Assembly (NCBI RefSeq): GCF_001598695.1
Contig: NZ_BCZK01000012.1
Location: forward strand, 1-64,000
Length of the DNA stretch: 64,000 nt
Direction of reading: 5' to 3'
Source: Klebsiella oxytoca NBRC 105695
Lineage (GTDB): Bacteria; Pseudomonadota; Gammaproteobacteria; Enterobacterales; Enterobacteriaceae
The notes beneath the pieces were generated by a model, which ran no database searches, was not told the origin of the DNA, and worked only from the letters and a program-made list of their open reading frames with translations. The position numbers and the translations under genes were made by a program. Below are positions 1 to 8,779 of this stretch, in pieces (position 1 is the stretch's first letter; each line of letters begins with the position of its first letter).

Positions 1-457
1 CGCAGCGCCGCTGCTGGGGATGTTCTGCTTCGGCAACCTGATGCGCGAGAGCGGGGTGGTGGAGCGCCTGAGCGACACGGTACAGAACGGGCTGATAAAT
101 ATCGTGACGATATTCCTCGGATTATCGGTGGGGGCCAAGCTGGTGGCGGACAAGTTCCTGCAGCCGCAGACGCTGGGGATACTGGTGCTGGGAGTGATAG
201 CGTTCTGCGTGGGTACGGCGGCGGGCGTGCTGATGGCGAAGCTGCTGAACCTGTGCAGCCGGCACAAAATCAACCCGCTGATTGGCTCCGCCGGGGTGTC
301 GGCGGTGCCGATGGCGGCAAGGGTGTCGAACAGGGTGGGGCTGGAGTCGGACGCGCAGAACTTCCTGCTGATGCACGCGATGGGGCCGAACGTGGCGGGG
401 GTGATTGGCTCGGCGATTGCCGCCGGGGTGATGCTCAAGTACGTGCTGGCGATGTGA
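1..457 (+). CDS. oadB: Oxaloacetate decarboxylase beta subunit, C-terminal fragment
   Basis: C-terminal ~151 residues of the membrane subunit of the Na+-pumping oxaloacetate decarboxylase; the gene starts before the window and ends with TGA at 455-457. OadB decarboxylates carboxybiotin on OadA and couples this to Na+ export in anaerobic citrate fermentation. The fragment is strongly hydrophobic and keeps the conserved block [17 protein letters not shown]. Set against Klebsiella OadB, as I remember its numbering, this block supplies Asn373, Gly377, Ser382 and Arg389, residues known to matter for ion pumping. It lies upstream of citAB in the same direction, matching the Klebsiella citS-oadGAB-citAB order. 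Only the truncation by the window edge limits the call. Confidence 0.93.
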   Translation, partial: AAPLLGMFCFGNLMRESGVVERLSDTVQNGLINIVTIFLGLSVGAKLVADKFLQPQTLGILVLGVIAFCVGTAAGVLMAKLLNLCSRHKINPLIGSAGVSAVPMAARVSNRVGLESDAQNFLLMHAMGPNVAGVIGSAIAAGVMLKYVLAM

Positions 458-479
458 ATCGTTACCTTTCCCCGGATTG

Positions 480-772
480 CGCCGTAAACGGCTTATCCGG
501 GCTACCGGCCCGCAGACGGCTGTAAACCCGTAGCCCGGGGTAAGGCGTCAGCCGCGACCCGGGGATTCTCCCGGAGGCGGCGCTTAACGCGCCTTGTCCG
601 GGCTACCGGATCGCAGACGGCTGTAAACCCGTAGCCCGGGTAAGGCGTCAGCCGCAACCCGGGGATTCTCCCGGAGGCGGCGCTTAACGCGCCTTGTCCG
701 GGCTACCGGATCGCAGACGGCTGTAAACCCGTAGCCCGGGTAAGGCATCAACCGCAAGCCCGGGATACGTAA
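480..772. repeat. Tandem ~100-bp extragenic palindromic (BIME-like) repeats
   Basis: Nearly identical units recur at 531, 632 and 732, giving a period of 101 then 100 bp. Each unit carries CCGGGCTAC and GTAGCCCGG arms about 24 nt apart, which can fold, plus a CCCGGG-rich second palindrome. The core GTAGCCCGGGTAAGGCGTCA changes to AAGGCATCAACC in the last copy, and a partial unit begins near 480. There is no coding sense. This is typical of enterobacterial REP/BIME clusters at gene ends and sits between oadB and citA, where it could affect transcript stability or read-through. It fills most of the 410-bp gap between these genes; the remaining bases (773-866) hold the citA leader. Confidence 0.85.
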
Positions 773-866
773 AACGTCGTATTCCATCTGGATGTGTTCT
801 GAAATCCATAAAACTGTGGGCCGATTCCGCGCCGTCGGTCGCTAAAAAAGAGAAAATGGCCTTTTG

Positions 867-2510
867 ATGTCAATTCGCCCAATGTTTAGCCGAAAAATCA
901 CGCACTGGTTTGCCCGACGTTCGTTCCAGAACCGCATCTTCCTGTTGATCCTGTTTACCTCGACAATAGTGATGCTGGCGATGTCATGGTATCTCACCAG
1001 CATCACGGAAGAGCGTCTGCATTATCAGGTCGGCCAGCGCGCGCTGATCCAGGCGATGCAGATCTCCGCCATGCCTGAGCTGGTAGAGGCGGTCGAAAAG
1101 CACGATCTGGCGCGAATTAAAGCGCTTATCGACCCCATGCGATCGTTTTCCGATGCCACCTACATCACCGTCGGTGATGCAAAAGGCCAGCGTCTGTATC
1201 ACGTGAATCCGGATGAGATCGGTAAATATATGGAAGGCGGAGACAGCGACGAAGCGCTGTATAACGCTAAAAGCTACGTGTCGGTGCGTAAAGGATCGCT
1301 CGGCTCTTCATTGCGCGGTAAGTCGCCGATCCAGGACAGCACCGGGAAAGTGATCGGCATCGTCTCGGTGGGCTACACCATCGAACAGTTAGAGAACTGG
1401 CTGAGTCTGCAAATCGGATCGCTGATGATCCCGATGGCAATCATGCTGCTCCTGCTGCTCTACTGCGCCCGACGCTTCTCGCTGCATATCAAAAAACAGA
1501 TGCTGAATATGGAGCCGCAGCAGCTATCACAGCTGCTTATCCAGCAAAGCGTCTTGTTTGAATCGGTCTTCGAGGGACTGATAGCCATTGACTCTCACTA
1601 CCGAATTACCGCCATCAACCAAACCGCAAGGAGATTATTAAACCTCAGCCAGCCGGAAACTATCCTGATTGGCAAAAGCATCAGCAGCGTGATCTCTCAG
1701 GAGACGTTCTTTTATGACGCGCCGCAGACAAATAAAAAAGACGAAATTGTCACCTTTAATCAGATCAAAGTGATCGCCAGCCGCATGGCCGTCACGCTCA
1801 ATAGCGAGCCCCAGGGATGGGTCATTAGCTTTCGTAGTAAAGACGATATCAACACCCTGAGCCTGCAGCTCAGCCAGGTCCAGCAGTATGCGGATAACCT
1901 TCGCGCCGTGCAGCACGAGCACCGCAATTTGATCTCCACCATTGCCGGGCTACTGTTTTTGAAACGCTACGATAACGCGCTGGATCTCATTCAGCAGCAG
2001 TCTGAAAGCCACCAGAAAGTTCTCGATTTTATCGCCCGTAATTTTAAAGTGAACCATCTTGCCGGGCTGCTGATCGGCAAATATTACCGCGCCAAAGAGC
2101 TCGGATTAGAGCTGGTCTTCGATCCCGCCTGTCACGTGGAAACCCTCCCCTCATCGCTTTCGCATAATGAGTGGATCTCGATCGTCGGTAACCTGCTGGA
2201 CAATGCCTACAATGCCGCCTTACGTCAGCCGGCAGGATCGAAGCAGATCGAGTGCCTGATCAACAGCGAGGGCGGCGAAGCGATCGTCGAGATCGCCGAC
2301 CAGGGCTGCGGAATTGATGAATCGCTGCGCGATCGTATTTTTGAGCGCGGCGTCACCAGCAGCGACAGCGGCGATCACGGTATCGGGCTATGGCTGGTAC
2401 GCAGCTACGTCGAGCAGGCGGGCGGCAATATCGTCGTCGACGACAACATCCCTTTTGGCACTATTTTTACTCTTTATATCCCCCTGACCCGAGATGAACA
2501 CCATGGATAG
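867..2510 (+). CDS. citA: Sensor histidine kinase CitA (citrate sensing)
   Basis: Membrane sensor kinase of the CitA/DcuS family, 547 residues from ATG 867; a TTG at 864 is a less likely start. Order: TM1 at about residues 26-45; a periplasmic PAS/PDC domain to about 185, with the RLYHVNP and KGSLGSSLRGK segments that in Klebsiella CitA bind citrate; TM2 near 190; a cytoplasmic PAS domain; an H-box QHEHRN with the likely phospho-His at 350; then N-box (GNLLDNAYNAAL) and G-boxes (DQGCGID, GIGLWLV). It overlaps citB by 8 nt, implying translational coupling. The role known for the family is activating the citrate fermentation genes, here represented by oadB just upstream, when external citrate is present. 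Confidence 0.93.
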   Translation: MSIRPMFSRKITHWFARRSFQNRIFLLILFTSTIVMLAMSWYLTSITEERLHYQVGQRALIQAMQISAMPELVEAVEKHDLARIKALIDPMRSFSDATYITVGDAKGQRLYHVNPDEIGKYMEGGDSDEALYNAKSYVSVRKGSLGSSLRGKSPIQDSTGKVIGIVSVGYTIEQLENWLSLQIGSLMIPMAIMLLLLLYCARRFSLHIKKQMLNMEPQQLSQLLIQQSVLFESVFEGLIAIDSHYRITAINQTARRLLNLSQPETILIGKSISSVISQETFFYDAPQTNKKDEIVTFNQIKVIASRMAVTLNSEPQGWVISFRSKDDINTLSLQLSQVQQYADNLRAVQHEHRNLISTIAGLLFLKRYDNALDLIQQQSESHQKVLDFIARNFKVNHLAGLLIGKYYRAKELGLELVFDPACHVETLPSSLSHNEWISIVGNLLDNAYNAALRQPAGSKQIECLINSEGGEAIVEIADQGCGIDESLRDRIFERGVTSSDSGDHGIGLWLVRSYVEQAGGNIVVDDNIPFGTIFTLYIPLTRDEHHG

Positions 2511-3201
2511 CATCACAACTCTCATCGTTGAAGACGAACCTATGCTGGCGGAAATTCTGGTGGATACCATCAAGCAATTTCCCCAGTTCGAAGTCATTGG
2601 CATTGCGGATAAGCTGGAAAGCGCAAAAAAAATGCTTCGTCTCTATCAGCCCCAGCTGATTCTGTTGGATAACTTTTTGCCCGATGGCAAAGGCCTCGAT
2701 TTGATCCGTCACGCCGTCAATATCAATTATAAAGGACGTATCATTTTCATCACCGCCGACAACCATATGGATACCATCAGCGAAGCCCTGCGGATGGGCG
2801 TTTTCGATTATTTGATTAAGCCGGTTCACTATCAGCGATTGCAGCATACGCTCGAGCGTTTTGCCCGCTATCGCAGCTCCCTGCGCTCGAGCGAGCAGGC
2901 GAGCCAGACCCACGTTGACGCCCTTTTCAATATCCAGGCCAAAGAGCACGCGGAAGCCGCCGGCACCGCTCTGCGCGGAATCGATGAAAGCACCTTTAAC
3001 CGCGTATTACAGCTCTTCACCGACCCGGGGATCGTCCATACCGCAGACTCCCTTGCGCGTATCCTCGGCAGCAGCAAAACCACTGCCCGCCGCTACCTGG
3101 AGCAAGGGGTCAAAAACGATTTTCTTGAGGCCGAAATAAGCTACGGTAAAGTCGGCAGACCGGAGCGGATTTATCACGGCAAAAATAGTGAGCACGTTTA
3201 A
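2503..3201 (+). CDS. citB: Response regulator CitB
   Basis: DNA-binding response regulator paired with CitA, 232 residues. The receiver domain has acidic residues VEDEP near the N-terminus, phospho-acceptor Asp in LLDNFLPDG (residue 56) and the KP dipeptide in DYLIKPVHY. The C-terminal half carries a CitT/DcuR-type helix-turn-helix (TADSLARILGSSKTTARRYLEQ). I chose ATG 2503 (MDSITTLIVEDEP), which matches my memory of Klebsiella CitB; ATG 2494 would add three residues. The start overlaps the citA stop in ATGGATAG. Phospho-CitB is known to activate the divergent citrate fermentation promoters. The gene is followed by a strong terminator, so citAB closes the operon. Confidence 0.93.
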   Translation: MDSITTLIVEDEPMLAEILVDTIKQFPQFEVIGIADKLESAKKMLRLYQPQLILLDNFLPDGKGLDLIRHAVNINYKGRIIFITADNHMDTISEALRMGVFDYLIKPVHYQRLQHTLERFARYRSSLRSSEQASQTHVDALFNIQAKEHAEAAGTALRGIDESTFNRVLQLFTDPGIVHTADSLARILGSSKTTARRYLEQGVKNDFLEAEISYGKVGRPERIYHGKNSEHV

Positions 3202-3208
3202 GGATCGC

Positions 3209-3242
3209 GGAGATGCTTTGTTTAGCATGCATCTCCTTTTAT
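3209..3242 (+). terminator. Rho-independent terminator after citB
   Basis: Perfect 8-bp stem GGAGATGC (3209-3216) / GCATCTCC (3229-3236) followed directly by TTTTATT. Confidence 0.85.
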
Positions 3243-3246
3243 TCGT

Positions 3247-3876
3247 TTACGCTATAGCGTAGCTAACAATCATCTGGCCTTTTTTCATCTTCACCTGGGT
3301 AATGACGACCTCTCCCAGTTCTGACAGGCTGGCCACGTGCGTGCCGCCGCAGGGATAGCTCGGCATATCGCCGAACCCGACCTTGCGCAGACCTTCGGCA
3401 AAAGAGATCCGACGCGGTAAATCCTCCGCCTGCCATCCTTCGATCTGCGCCAGCAGGGCGCTGGCTTCGGGCAGTGACGCGTTCGTCCCGGCGGCAAAGG
3501 TGATGCGCCCTTCTCCCGGCCAGTGATGCGCCTTAATCGGCCGCCAGCCAAAGCGCTCTCCGGCCTGGCCAATCAGGTGCCCGGCGGAATGTAGCCGAGC
3601 GTGCAGCCGTCTTGCGTCCGCGTCCACCCGGATCGCCACCTCGCCGGAGGGTAGCGGCTGCGCAACAATATGCACGATGCTCTCGCCGCGCGCGGCAACG
3701 CTCTCGACCGCAAGCTCGCCAATCCAGCCGCGATCCGCTGGCTGTCCTCCGCCCTGCGGATGAAACAGCGTGCGGTCCAGCTCAATGGCATAGCGGCCAT
3801 CGGCTTCGCCCAGGCAGTTGACGACTCGCGCAGGGCATTCAGTGGCATCGCTGGTGTAATAAAGTCGTTCAGTCAT
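3247..3876 (-). CDS. AlaX-type alanyl-tRNA editing protein
   Basis: Free-standing homologue of the alanyl-tRNA synthetase editing domain, 209 residues. Such proteins hydrolyse Ser- or Gly-mischarged tRNA-Ala in the cytoplasm. The two zinc motifs are visible: HSAGH in the middle, where AlaRS has HxxxH, and CGGTH near the C-terminus. It contains only the editing domain, with no aminoacylation core. Start ATG 3876 has GGAGGAC about 7 nt upstream. It is divergent from the LysR gene starting at 3969, with 92 bp between; divergent LysR/target pairs are common, so regulation by that protein is an inference. The 3' end faces the citB terminator, whose stem could also stop this transcript. Confidence 0.85.
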   Translation of the reverse strand: MTERLYYTSDATECPARVVNCLGEADGRYAIELDRTLFHPQGGGQPADRGWIGELAVESVAARGESIVHIVAQPLPSGEVAIRVDADARRLHARLHSAGHLIGQAGERFGWRPIKAHHWPGEGRITFAAGTNASLPEASALLAQIEGWQAEDLPRRISFAEGLRKVGFGDMPSYPCGGTHVASLSELGEVVITQVKMKKGQMIVSYAIA

Positions 3877-3968
3877 GGTTGTCCTCCCCTCAGTCAGGAC
3901 AGTATATTGATATTAACGACAGCGATAATCCCGCCGATCATCAATGCAATTTTGCTCTGGAAGCACAA

Positions 3969-4922
3969 ATGAATCTGAACTTACTGCCCGATCTCGCCCT
4001 GTTCGTGCAGATTGTCGATCAGGGCAGCTTTTCCGCCGTCGCGCGCCAGACAGGCGCGACGCCTTCCGCCATTAGCCGCAGCGTCTCGCGGCTGGAGCAG
4101 GAAATGGGCTGCAAGCTGCTGCATCGCACCACGCGCAAGCTGCGCCTTAGCGATGCCGGGAAAACGGTGTATGAACATGCGCTGGAGATGCTGGACTCGG
4201 CGCGTCTGGCCATGGATTCCGCCGGCAGCGCCCAGGCGGTGCCGCAGGGTAAGCTCACGCTAAGCGTGCCGAAAGCCGTGGGACGGTTTGTCATTCATCC
4301 GCTGATGCTGGAGTTTTTTAGCCGCTACCCGAAGATCGACGTCTGTCTGCGCCTTGAAGATCGGGTTCTCGATTTTATCGATGACGGTATCGATCTGGCG
4401 CTGCGCATCACCCATACGCCCTCGCCGGGGCTGCACGGTAAGCCTTTGCTGTCCGTCAGCCATATCGTCTGTGCGACGCCCGGCTACCTGGCGCAATATG
4501 GCAGACCGCGAACGCCGCAGGATCTGCGCGAACATAGCTGTATCAGCCTTGGGGAAACGCCCGCCGATTCGCGCTGGAAGTTTCGCCGCGACGGCAAAAC
4601 GGAGACTATCCAGACCCACGGTCGTTACGCGGCAAACCACACCGCCGTACGCCTTGATGCCGTGAAGCAAAATCTGGGTATCGGCAGCCTGCCGTTGTTT
4701 ACCGCCCGTGAGGCGCTGGCGAACGGCGAGATTGTGCAGGTTTTACCGGAATGGGAGTTTATCAGTCGCTATTCCGGCCAGCTCTGGCTACTGTGGTCGG
4801 GCAATAAGCACATGCCCGCCAGAATGCGGGCAATGATTGATTATCTTAGCGAGAAGATGAAGCCGACTGCAGGCAGCACAGCCATAGCGCAACGTTCGAA
4901 AATCACGGATAAGCCGCTATGA
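3969..4922 (+). CDS. LysR-family transcriptional regulator
   Basis: 317-residue LysR-type regulator. The N-terminal winged helix is clear (FVQIVDQGSFSAVARQTGATPSAISRSVSRLE), followed by HRTTRKLRLSDAG and a periplasmic-binding-protein-like effector domain to the end. ATG 3969 is preferred because the family's first helix begins directly after it (LLPDLALF); an in-frame start at 3879 would add 30 residues unlike the family. It is divergent from the AlaX gene, its probable target. The effector cannot be told from sequence. The YafC/DmlR-like LysR subgroup is the nearest I recognise, with low certainty on function. Confidence 0.85.
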   Translation: MNLNLLPDLALFVQIVDQGSFSAVARQTGATPSAISRSVSRLEQEMGCKLLHRTTRKLRLSDAGKTVYEHALEMLDSARLAMDSAGSAQAVPQGKLTLSVPKAVGRFVIHPLMLEFFSRYPKIDVCLRLEDRVLDFIDDGIDLALRITHTPSPGLHGKPLLSVSHIVCATPGYLAQYGRPRTPQDLREHSCISLGETPADSRWKFRRDGKTETIQTHGRYAANHTAVRLDAVKQNLGIGSLPLFTAREALANGEIVQVLPEWEFISRYSGQLWLLWSGNKHMPARMRAMIDYLSEKMKPTAGSTAIAQRSKITDKPL

Positions 4923-4926
4923 ATAA

Positions 4927-4958
4927 AAACGGGGATGCTATATCACCCCCGTTTATTA
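4927..4958. terminator. Bidirectional terminator between LysR gene and ybhJ
   Basis: Stem AAACGGGG (4927-4934) / CCCCGTTT (4947-4954) with T-rich flanks on both strands, between convergent genes. Confidence 0.8.
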
Positions 4959-4977
4959 CCTTAATGAGGACTATCGT

Positions 4978-7266
4978 TTACTGATGGTGGGAAGTTAAGC
5001 GTGATTTATTATAATTAATCAGGCTTCCTGCCTTAATAATCTCCCGCTCTGATGAGGTCAGGCCCTCCATGTAAAGCGCGATCTCTTTTATGGGGCGCTC
5101 GCGGCTAATGACAAACGCGGTAATATGACCCAGCTCGCTGTCTAAGGCGGATTTTATGCCCGGAATAAAGATAAAATCCCCCACTTCAAATTCGGGTAAG
5201 GCTTTCATTTGCAGCGGCAGCATTCCCCAGTTAATCACATTCGAACGATAACGTTTCGTGGCGTATTCCTGCGCAATATTTGCCAGCCCCCCCAGCACGC
5301 GCTGGCAGCTGGCCGCTTGTTCTCGTGCTGAACCATCGCCCGGTTTTATCGCATAAACCATACTACCTATTTCCGTCTGCTGCAGGGTGACGCCCTCCTG
5401 TCCCGGCAGCTGGCGGATTTGGGTAAAGATGTCCTCAAGTTCAGGATGCAGCCTGCAAGGATTGTCCCCCGCGACGCGCAATTGTTCCAGAGCGGCAATC
5501 TCCTTACTGCGGCCAACATAGCCCGGATCGCGCCGTGAGAGGGTAAACTCCGCCAGTCCTGAGGGGTTAGAGCGAAATGATGAGGTTTCTCCCGATGGGA
5601 TAAGCTCGTCAGTAGTCGTCACCGGATCCATGATTTTAGAGGTAACGTTTAAGAGAATATTTTCCGTTAACTCACTCATTTCCGGCCAGTCTTTTATATT
5701 GGGTCCATAAATCAGCGATTGCTGGGATGCGCCTTTAATAAAGCCTTGATAGACACGGTTTTTATAGGGTGAAGCGTCAAATTCATATTGCGGTATGTTC
5801 TCCCAGCAATCGAGCTCTGACGCCGAGGTCAGAATACCACCGTTGGCAGCCGTCGCCGCAATTGAGCGGGCATCCATCAGCGCGACAGCCGACATTTGCC
5901 CATTTCCGGGTTTTGAACCTTCCCGGTTTGGGAAATTGCGCGTTGTATGGCGAATGCTCAATCCATTATGCATAGGCGTGTCGCCTGCGCCAAAGCAGGG
6001 CCCACAAAATGCGGTACGCATAATCGCGCCAGCGCTTAATAAATCGGTCGTTATCCCTTTTTTGGTCAGATCCATCAGCACCGGCTGGGATGAGGGATAT
6101 ATCGAGAGAGAGAAAACGTTGTCGCCGCAGGAGTGATTCTTTAAGGCATTTGCCGCTTCAACTACGTTGACGTAATTTCCGCCGGCACAACCGGCAATAA
6201 TTCCCTGCTGGATCCGGAGCTTACCCTTTTCGACTTTATCCAGCAGGGAGAGTTTTGCGCGCCCAAGCGAAATTTTTTCGGATTCCATTTCGACTTCATG
6301 CAAAATATCCGGCAAGTTCTCCTTCAGCGTATCAATTTCATAGACGTTGGCGGGATGAAAAGGTAAGGCGATCATCGGTTTGATAGCGCTTAAATTGACT
6401 TCTATACAACCATCGTAATAAGCCATATCGGATGCTGAGAGCGAACAATAGTCTTGCTCCCTGCCATGAACGCGCAAGTAGCTTCGAGTCTCTTCATCGG
6501 TTTGCCAGATAGACGATAAGCAGGTGGTCTCCGTCGTCATGACATCAACACTGTTGCGGAAATCGGTAGACATTGTCGCCACCCCCGGTCCCACAAACTC
6601 CATTATCTTGTTTTTCACATAACCGCGCCGGAACACCGCGCCAATTATCGCCAGGGCAATATCCTGAGGCCCCACGCCAGGGCTGGGTTTACCTGTCAAA
6701 TACACCGCAACAACCTCGGGATAATCAATATCCCAGGTCCCTCCCAGCAGTTGCTTAACTAACTCGCCGCCCCCCTCGCCGACGGCCATCGTCCCTAAAG
6801 CGCCATAGCGGGTATGGCTGTCCGAGCCCAGCACCATCTTGCCACCGCCGGCCATCATCTCGCGCATATATTGATGAATAACGGAAATATGCGGCGGAAC
6901 ATAAATCCCGCCGTACTTTCTGGCCGAAGATAAACCGAATATATGATCATCACTATTAATGGTACCGCCGACCGCACATAGCGAATTATGACAATTAGTT
7001 AATACGTAAGGCAGTGGAAAACGCTGCATTCCAGACGCTTTAGCGGTTTGGATTATCCCCACAAATGTAATATCGTGTGAGGCCATACAATCAAATTTTA
7101 TTTTTAACTTGCGGTGATCGCCTGAAGTATTATGGGCAGAGAGGATCGACCACGAAATCGTGCCTTTACGCGCCTCCTGCTTGTCCACCGGGAAGGAAGG
7201 ATGACCAACAGGGATAATACCATGCTGGTGTGATATACATACTCCATGGTCATACAGTTTTATCAT
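4978..7266 (-). CDS. ybhJ: Aconitase-family hydratase, YbhJ-like
   Basis: 762-residue aconitase superfamily protein. The iron-sulfur ligands appear intact: Cys360 ([10 protein letters not shown]) and the CGPC pair Cys421/Cys424. The GSDSHT segment near 148-153 matches the active-site DSHT of aconitases, and a C-terminal swivel domain is present (about 600-740). Family members hydrate or isomerise tricarboxylic acids such as citrate/isocitrate or methylcitrate. The neighbours YbhI-like and YbhH-like reproduce the E. coli ybhHIJ group, so I name it by that synteny. It is the last gene of the leftward cluster; ATG 7266 has AAGGA upstream. The substrate is unknown. A standard AcnA/AcnB role is less likely given this divergent context. 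Confidence 0.8.
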   Translation of the reverse strand: MIKLYDHGVCISHQHGIIPVGHPSFPVDKQEARKGTISWSILSAHNTSGDHRKLKIKFDCMASHDITFVGIIQTAKASGMQRFPLPYVLTNCHNSLCAVGGTINSDDHIFGLSSARKYGGIYVPPHISVIHQYMREMMAGGGKMVLGSDSHTRYGALGTMAVGEGGGELVKQLLGGTWDIDYPEVVAVYLTGKPSPGVGPQDIALAIIGAVFRRGYVKNKIMEFVGPGVATMSTDFRNSVDVMTTETTCLSSIWQTDEETRSYLRVHGREQDYCSLSASDMAYYDGCIEVNLSAIKPMIALPFHPANVYEIDTLKENLPDILHEVEMESEKISLGRAKLSLLDKVEKGKLRIQQGIIAGCAGGNYVNVVEAANALKNHSCGDNVFSLSIYPSSQPVLMDLTKKGITTDLLSAGAIMRTAFCGPCFGAGDTPMHNGLSIRHTTRNFPNREGSKPGNGQMSAVALMDARSIAATAANGGILTSASELDCWENIPQYEFDASPYKNRVYQGFIKGASQQSLIYGPNIKDWPEMSELTENILLNVTSKIMDPVTTTDELIPSGETSSFRSNPSGLAEFTLSRRDPGYVGRSKEIAALEQLRVAGDNPCRLHPELEDIFTQIRQLPGQEGVTLQQTEIGSMVYAIKPGDGSAREQAASCQRVLGGLANIAQEYATKRYRSNVINWGMLPLQMKALPEFEVGDFIFIPGIKSALDSELGHITAFVISRERPIKEIALYMEGLTSSEREIIKAGSLINYNKSRLTSHHQ

Positions 7267-7336
7267 GACATATATCCTTATATAAAAAACAAGGTCTGAC
7301 AGAATAGCAACACTTTTTAATCACTACCGTTATCGG

Positions 7337-8596
7337 CTAATAAAATGGAAAAAACACAGGCAATAAAATAAAGCTGACGATTACCGATATAACAATAAGC
7401 GGCAATCCGGTTTTAACGTAATCAATAAACTTATAGCCACCCGCAGAAAAAATCATCATATTGGCGGGCGTACCCACAGGGGTTGCATACGCACACGAGC
7501 AGCCAATAACTATAGCCATTAATACCGCCCGGGGATCGGCCCCCATCGAATGCGCAATAGATAGACCAATCGGCATTAATAAAGAGGCGGTTGCCGTATT
7601 GGACATGAAGTTTGTTAACACACAGGAGATGAGCAATACCGCGCTTAAAAGTAAGAAGGGGGAAGCGTGATTACCCAGTTGTTCAATCATTGCACGCGCC
7701 ATGATCGCACCAGCGCCGGTGGTTTCCAGCGCTTTTGCTAATGCCAGCGTTCCGCCGAACAGGAAAATGGTCTGTGAATCAATGGCCTGGTATGCCTGTT
7801 TTTCAGTAATCACCCGGGTGACAATCAGCGTTAAAGCGCCAATTGAGCCAACAATAGCAATCGGCAATCCAATCTGTTCTTCGAAAATCATGCCGGATAC
7901 GGTTGCGATTAGTACCGACAGCGCAATCACCTGCTTGTATTTCGGGCACGCTATCTTGCGCATACTTTCAGTGCGTTGCTGGTGTAGCGTACTTTTTTGC
8001 GGTAATAGTCGGTAGCCTATCGTGACAAAATAGAGAATACCGCAAGCCAGCATCGGAATACCCAGCTTAGCATATTCAAAAAAACCAAAACGTTGGCCAA
8101 CCTGCTCCAGCGCCGACTGTGCAATCAGATTTCCTGGGGAACCGATAAGCGACAAATTTCCCCCCAACGCAGAGGCAAAGGCCAGGGGCATAAGCAGACG
8201 TGACTGGGCATAACCTGATTTTATCGCTGCGCCGATCACAACAGGTATTAACACTGCAGCCGTTCCGGTATTCGATAAAAATCCAGAAAGGGTCCCACAC
8301 ACTAACATAATAATGACTATCAGCTGTTTTTCTGTACGCGCATAGCGTGTCACGATACCGCCAATTTTATCGGTTACGCCGGTTTCGAATAAAGCCCCGC
8401 CTACCACAAACATAGCCACAAATAAAATAACATTCTGATTAATAAAACCTGCAAAAGCAGTTTTGACATCGAAGACCCCGGTGACAACCAGAGTAATACA
8501 AACAATCATGGCAGTTACAGCTAATGGTATTTTTTCCCAAACGAACATGACGATCGAAAAAACCAATAGCGACAACGTAATCGTAACTGGAGACAT
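7337..8596 (-). CDS. SLC13/DASS-type anion permease
   Basis: 419-residue inner-membrane carrier with about ten or more hydrophobic helices. It has two copies of the signature found in divalent anion:Na+ symporters, SNTGTAAVLIP near residue 107 and SNTATASLLMP in the second half, plus GGNLSLIGSPGN. This fits import of a di- or tricarboxylate. ATG 8596 (MSPVTITL) is chosen because GGTGAGG lies about 10 nt upstream; the longer start at 8629 has no ribosome site. It sits between the ybhI-like and ybhJ-like genes, an addition compared with the E. coli ybhHIJ group as I remember it. Its substrate is presumably handled by the flanking hydratase and isomerase (inference). Confidence 0.8.
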   Translation of the reverse strand: MSPVTITLSLLVFSIVMFVWEKIPLAVTAMIVCITLVVTGVFDVKTAFAGFINQNVILFVAMFVVGGALFETGVTDKIGGIVTRYARTEKQLIVIIMLVCGTLSGFLSNTGTAAVLIPVVIGAAIKSGYAQSRLLMPLAFASALGGNLSLIGSPGNLIAQSALEQVGQRFGFFEYAKLGIPMLACGILYFVTIGYRLLPQKSTLHQQRTESMRKIACPKYKQVIALSVLIATVSGMIFEEQIGLPIAIVGSIGALTLIVTRVITEKQAYQAIDSQTIFLFGGTLALAKALETTGAGAIMARAMIEQLGNHASPFLLLSAVLLISCVLTNFMSNTATASLLMPIGLSIAHSMGADPRAVLMAIVIGCSCAYATPVGTPANMMIFSAGGYKFIDYVKTGLPLIVISVIVSFILLPVFFPFY

Positions 8597-8727
8597 AAAT
8601 ATATTGCACCTCACCTTGTTAAAGGTCATATAATAATATTTGCGATCATGTGAGTTTTTTCATACTTAAATCATTAAACTCCAGGTAAGATAATAACCAC
8701 ATGGCAATGGCATCATCTACAATTGTC

Positions 8728-8749
8728 CTGGGCATCAACCGATGCCCAG
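8728..8749 (-). other. Intercistronic stem-loop between ybhI and the SLC13 gene
   Basis: Perfect 9-bp inverted repeat CTGGGCATC (8728-8736) / GATGCCCAG (8741-8749) with a 4-nt loop. No U-run follows on either strand, so it is more likely an mRNA-stability or partial-termination element than a full terminator. Confidence 0.55.
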
Positions 8750-8779
8750 AGATTCACGACATTCTTTCTCAGTAACGAC

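Noticed and set aside
531-771. Regularly spaced direct repeats suggesting a CRISPR array.
   Set aside because: The whole 100-bp unit repeats, including the would-be spacers, and there are no cas genes; this is a BIME-like block.
584-787. 67-codon minus-strand frame.
   Set aside because: Generated by the 100-bp repeats; it encodes repeated peptides with no start signal.
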